The notes under the pieces: generated by a model
Told to the model about the DNA's origin: nothing
What the model saw: only the letters and a program-made list of their open reading frames with translations
Databases searched by the model: none
Shown here: in pieces, positions 5,558 to 7,627 of the stretch
How the letters are laid out: each line of letters starts with the position of its first letter
Numbering within the stretch: the first letter of the stretch is position 1
Assembly: GCA_030529205.1 (NCBI GenBank)
Contig: JAUMXJ010000047.1
Location: 1 to 7,627, forward strand
Length of the DNA stretch: 7,627 bases
Direction: 5' to 3'
Source: Bacillota bacterium
GTDB lineage: Bacteria; Bacillota; Clostridia; Peptostreptococcales; Acidaminobacteraceae
Made by a program: the position numbers and the translations under genes

Positions 5558-6967
5558 ATGAAAAAACTATTATCGGTGCTTTTTTTGTGTGTGCTTTTCA
5601 TCGTCGGAACAATAGACGGAACAATCGTCGGAACAACAGGCGGGGCCGTTTCGATGGTATTTGCGGATTCCGAGACGGAGGAAACGGATATTCCGGATGT
5701 GGCGGAACCGAAATTGGAAGCGGAGGCTTATCTTTTGATTCTCAAAAACTCCGGGCAGGTTTTGGCTTCCAAGAATCCCGACCGCATTATGTATCCGGCG
5801 TCCCTGACCAAGATTATGACGGCGCTTGTCGTGTTGGACAAGGTCAAAAATCTGGATGAAAGGGTCACCATTGATGAAAAATCTCCCTTTATCGAGGGCA
5901 CCAAAATCTATCTCTCCCCCGGCGAACAAATCAGTGTGCGGGATTTGCTTTACGCTTTGATTCTCGTATCGGGAAATGATGCCGCCTCCGCACTTGCCGT
6001 TCATGTTGCGGGAGGAATTGATGAATTCGCCCTCATGATGAATGATATGGCGATGAAGCTGGGATGTAAAAATACGAACTTTGTCAATCCGCACGGTCTG
6101 CACGATGATGCCCACTATACCACCGCAAACGACCTCTACATCATCGCCAAAGCGGCGATGGATGTTCCCGTGTTTGCCGAAATCGCATCGAGCTTCACCC
6201 ATGTCGTGGAACCTACAAACAAGCAGCCGGAGCAGCGCGTTCTGTACAGCACCAATGCGCTGATCAAGGACGCGTACCTCAGCTATGAGCTGAGAGAAGA
6301 TCTGTACGGGAACACGGTCAACACGTATTATGAGTTTGCGAACGGTGTCAAAAACGGCTACACCGATCAGGCGGGCTTCTGTCTCGTCTCTTCCGCAACC
6401 TACGGAAAAAATACCGTATTCGCGGTCGTACTCAAGACGGAAGAAAACTTGCTGTTTGAAGAAAGTGCGAAACTTTTGGAGTACGGTTTGTTCGGGTTTC
6501 GCGATTATGATTTGAAAAAGGCGGGAGAGGTCATCGGCACTTATGAATTGAGAGACAGTCAAAAAACCGTAATCGAACTGGTCCCGATTCTGCCCCTGAC
6601 CACCATGCTCAAGGCGGAGCCGAAAGACGGAGAAATCACATATGTCACGAATCTGAAAAAGAATATCACGCTCCCGATTCGAAAGGGAGAGCCCCTGGGA
6701 ACCATTGAAGCGTTCAAAGGAGACGTATCTCTCGGATCGATTGAAATCGCGGCAAATGCGGATATATCGGGACGTGCACTGCTGGACGACAATCTGGAGG
6801 TGTTTTCAAAAGGATTCCGGTTCAATTTTTGGAAGCTTTTGTTATACGGCATGGAGATCGTCGTGATGTTCTTTGTCGTCATCATCTCCGCCTATCACCT
6901 CGGGCTGCACCCGAACTCTCCGCAGTGGCGCAGAAGAAAGAGGGAGCAGAGGGCGGGACGTAAATAG
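5558..6967 (+). CDS. D-alanyl-D-alanine carboxypeptidase (S11 family, DacF/DacA-type penicillin-binding protein)
   Basis: Trims the terminal D-Ala from peptidoglycan stem peptides outside the cell. Of 469 residues, 1-36 form a signal peptide (MKKLL start, likely cleavage after VFA, 34-36). The penicilloyl-serine domain spans about 50-315 with S82-LTK85 (nucleophile S82 and K85), SGN at 138-140, and a third motif KNG at 265-267 where the family usually has KTG. The C-terminal beta domain is about 320-405. A membrane helix at about 423-448 is followed by a basic tail (RRRKREQRAGRK), so the protein is held to the outer face of the membrane by a true helix rather than an amphipathic one. The signal peptide contains a 12-bp tandem triplication. 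ATG at 5558 is forced: in frame, TAG lies at 5546-5548. Stops TAG and TGA are adjacent at the end. Family secure; paralogue name (dacA, dacB, dacF) not decidable here. Confidence 0.95.
   Translation: MKKLLSVLFLCVLFIVGTIDGTIVGTTGGAVSMVFADSETEETDIPDVAEPKLEAEAYLLILKNSGQVLASKNPDRIMYPASLTKIMTALVVLDKVKNLDERVTIDEKSPFIEGTKIYLSPGEQISVRDLLYALILVSGNDAASALAVHVAGGIDEFALMMNDMAMKLGCKNTNFVNPHGLHDDAHYTTANDLYIIAKAAMDVPVFAEIASSFTHVVEPTNKQPEQRVLYSTNALIKDAYLSYELREDLYGNTVNTYYEFANGVKNGYTDQAGFCLVSSATYGKNTVFAVVLKTEENLLFEESAKLLEYGLFGFRDYDLKKAGEVIGTYELRDSQKTVIELVPILPLTTMLKAEPKDGEITYVTNLKKNITLPIRKGEPLGTIEAFKGDVSLGSIEIAANADISGRALLDDNLEVFSKGFRFNFWKLLLYGMEIVVMFFVVIISAYHLGLHPNSPQWRRRKREQRAGRK
5603..5638 (+). repeat. Three 12-bp tandem repeats inside the signal-peptide coding region
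   Basis: Units GTCGGAACAATA, GACGGAACAATC and GTCGGAACAACA (5603-5614, 5615-5626, 5627-5638) differ at one to three positions and encode V/D-G-T-I/T three times (residues 16-27). Unit length is a multiple of three, so copy-number change would keep the frame and alter signal-peptide length. The repeat makes the signal peptide unusually long and puts Asp20 in its hydrophobic part. Confidence 0.8.
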
Positions 6968-7130
6968 TGAAGCTTCGACACGACATTCGCCCTGACCGAT
7001 AGTAAGACTGAATCCTAAAATAAAAAGCTTCCCCGTTTGTTGTCGACTTTCATGATCATCGGATGAACGCACCGACGAACGAAACCGACAATCAGAAGTA
7101 GAGGGAAGCTTTGTTTTTTATCGGCGGAGA
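6968..7130. other. Convergent intergenic spacer between D,D-carboxypeptidase gene and ridA
   Basis: 163 bp without a credible gene. It begins with a palindrome GAAGCTTC (6969-6976), directly after the carboxypeptidase stop. It then holds a candidate plus-strand promoter (CTGACC 6992-6997, 18 bp, TAAAAT 7016-7021) and the large inverted repeat described separately. Confidence 0.6.
7017..7119. terminator. Long-loop inverted repeat with T-runs on both sides: probable bidirectional terminator
   Basis: AAAGCTTCCC (7024-7033) and GGGAAGCTTT (7103-7112) are perfect 10-bp arms around 69 nt. On the plus strand the right arm is followed by G then six T (7114-7119). On the minus strand the repeat runs straight into TTTTT (7026-7022) and a further TTTT (7020-7017). 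This fits shared termination of the two convergent genes. The interior can itself pair: 7035-7045 with 7073-7085 (11 bp, two single-G bulges) enclosing a small TTCAT/ATGAA hairpin (7049-7053/7063-7067). The long loop is unusual for a simple terminator, so a small RNA or MITE-like remnant is an alternative. Confidence 0.6.
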
Positions 7131-7517
7131 CTAAAAATCTACCGCTTGCGAGGCATCGGCAATAAACTCGATTTCCACAACCGCGCCCAGAGGAAGTGCC
7201 GCAACCTGAAACGCGGAACGCGCAGGCTTATGCTCTGAAAAATACTCGCCGTAGACTTCGTTCATCGCGGCGAAATCTGCGATATCCTTCAAGAAGACTG
7301 TTGTCTTCATCACATTGGAAAGGGAAAGACCCGCTTCTTCCAAAATCGCCTTTGCATTTTCAATGCAGTTTCTGGTCGCTTGTCTGATTTCCGTCTCGAG
7401 AACGCCGTCCTTAATCGGAAGCTGCCCGGAAAGAAAGACCGCTTTTCCGTTGGTAATCGCCTGCGAGTACGGCCCCACCGCTGCAGGTGCCTTGTCTGAA
7501 TGAATTGCTCGAATCAT
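7131..7517 (-). CDS. ridA: RidA family enamine/imine deaminase (YjgF/YER057c/UK114)
   Basis: Hydrolyses reactive enamine and imine intermediates such as 2-aminoacrylate made by PLP enzymes; a small cytosolic homotrimer. The 128-residue product is full length for the family. It has GPYSQA at 15-20 (Y17), FLSGQLP at 28-34 (S30), KTTVFLKD at 71-78, N86, and PARS with R100, the arginine that binds the substrate carboxylate. VEIE (E115) matches the position of Glu120 in E. coli RidA. The residue matching E. coli Cys107 is Ala102, and two short loops are about three residues shorter. ATG at 7517 is set by a strong AGGAGG 7 nt upstream. It faces the D,D-carboxypeptidase gene tail to tail and shares a terminator region with it. 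RidA-family members of other subgroups can lose deaminase activity, but the kept arginine favours an active one. Confidence 0.95.
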   Translation of the reverse strand: MIRAIHSDKAPAAVGPYSQAITNGKAVFLSGQLPIKDGVLETEIRQATRNCIENAKAILEEAGLSLSNVMKTTVFLKDIADFAAMNEVYGEYFSEHKPARSAFQVAALPLGAVVEIEFIADASQAVDF

Positions 7518-7524
7518 AGGTAAT

Positions 7525-7550
7525 CCTCCTGTTATCTTATTTCAAGTATA
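7525..7550 (-). promoter_or_regulatory. ridA ribosome site with a possible -10 box
   Basis: AGGAGG (7530-7525 on the minus strand) lies 7 nt before the ridA ATG. TATACT (7550-7545) is a fair -10, but no good -35 is seen at 16-18 bp. ridA may have a weak promoter here or be transcribed from further upstream. Confidence 0.4.
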
Positions 7551-7560
7551 ATCCGTTTCC

Positions 7561-7627
7561 TTATGTCTTAATCTTATCATTTTCTTTTTGTTTTCGAATT
7601 GCGGAAAACATCGCCGCGGAATTCGGA
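7561..7627 (-). CDS. Possible 3' end of an upstream gene, cut by the window edge
   Basis: One minus-strand frame is open from the window edge to a TAA at 7563-7561 and would encode a polar basic tail, AAMFSAIRKQKENDKIKT. The residue mix looks like a genuine protein C-terminus, and the stop would lie 43 nt before ridA on the same strand. With only 21 codons visible, no family can be named. A second minus frame is also open to a TGA at 7579-7577, so this could be chance. Confidence 0.3.
   Translation of the reverse strand, partial: PNSAAMFSAIRKQKENDKIKT

Noticed and set aside
5570..6562. 330-residue minus-strand open frame
   Set aside because: Antisense to the D,D-carboxypeptidase gene; its sequence is Ile/Arg/Phe-rich with no signal peptide or domain, and no ribosome site or promoter leads into it.
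6968..7003. Short plus-strand frame starting GTG at 6968 right after the carboxypeptidase stop
   Set aside because: Only 11 codons, no ribosome site, and no sign of a leader peptide or conserved product.
6842..7072. 76-residue minus-strand frame spanning the 3' end of the carboxypeptidase gene and the spacer
   Set aside because: Most of it is antisense to the membrane helix and tail of the carboxypeptidase; its start has no ribosome site and its N-terminal part overlaps the structured spacer.
7022..7119. Bacterial SRP (4.5S) RNA or 6S RNA in the convergent spacer
   Set aside because: Size is near that of a small SRP RNA, but the conserved GGAAGGAAGCAGC-type loop is absent, and it is far too short for 6S RNA.

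Overview
The window looks like chromosome from a Gram-positive bacterium of the Bacillota, probably a clostridial-type lineage (inference). The reasons are the strong GGAGG-type ribosome sites, a class 1B (NAD-linked, PyrK-dependent) dihydroorotate dehydrogenase, the long type-2 form of orotidine-5'-phosphate decarboxylase, a membrane-anchored DacF/DacA-type D,D-carboxypeptidase, and intergenic regions much more AT-rich than the genes. I see no phage, insertion sequence, CRISPR array, rRNA or tRNA.

Positions 8-4218, minus strand, hold a de novo pyrimidine cluster transcribed in the order pyrC (dihydroorotase), pyrF (OMP decarboxylase), then one 649-residue gene fusing the electron-transfer subunit PyrK to the catalytic subunit PyrD. 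Together these supply ring closure of carbamoyl-aspartate, oxidation of dihydroorotate to orotate, and the final decarboxylation to UMP. pyrB, pyrE and the carbamoyl-phosphate synthase genes are not in the window. Just upstream, on the same strand, is a small four-histidine cupin gene (4277-4627) with a clear sigma-A promoter. A compact intrinsic terminator lies between the cupin and pyrC, so pyr expression must come from read-through, a regulated attenuator, or a promoter inside the cupin gene.

Positions 4783-5496 (minus) encode an unrecognised membrane-anchored exported protein. Its C-terminal region resembles, from memory, the small HxxKHG domain with a possible RNase-like (BECR) fold found in secreted Gram-positive proteins. 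It diverges, across only 61 bp, from the D-Ala-D-Ala carboxypeptidase gene at 5558-6967 (plus). The best promoters for these two genes overlap at their -35 boxes and place both transcripts at or next to the start codons, and neither gene has a properly spaced ribosome site.

Positions 6968-7130 separate the carboxypeptidase from a convergent ridA gene (7131-7517, minus). This spacer holds a 10-bp inverted repeat enclosing 69 nt, flanked by T-runs that suit termination on both strands; it is possibly also a small RNA. The last bases (7561-7627) may be the 3' end of another minus-strand gene. Most of the window is ordinary core metabolism and cell-wall biology. I do not see a clearly new multi-gene system. 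The best leads are the PyrK-PyrD fusion with its cysteine-rich linker, the terminator ahead of pyrC, the back-to-back leaderless-looking promoters, the 12-bp repeat in the carboxypeptidase signal peptide, and the structured convergent spacer.
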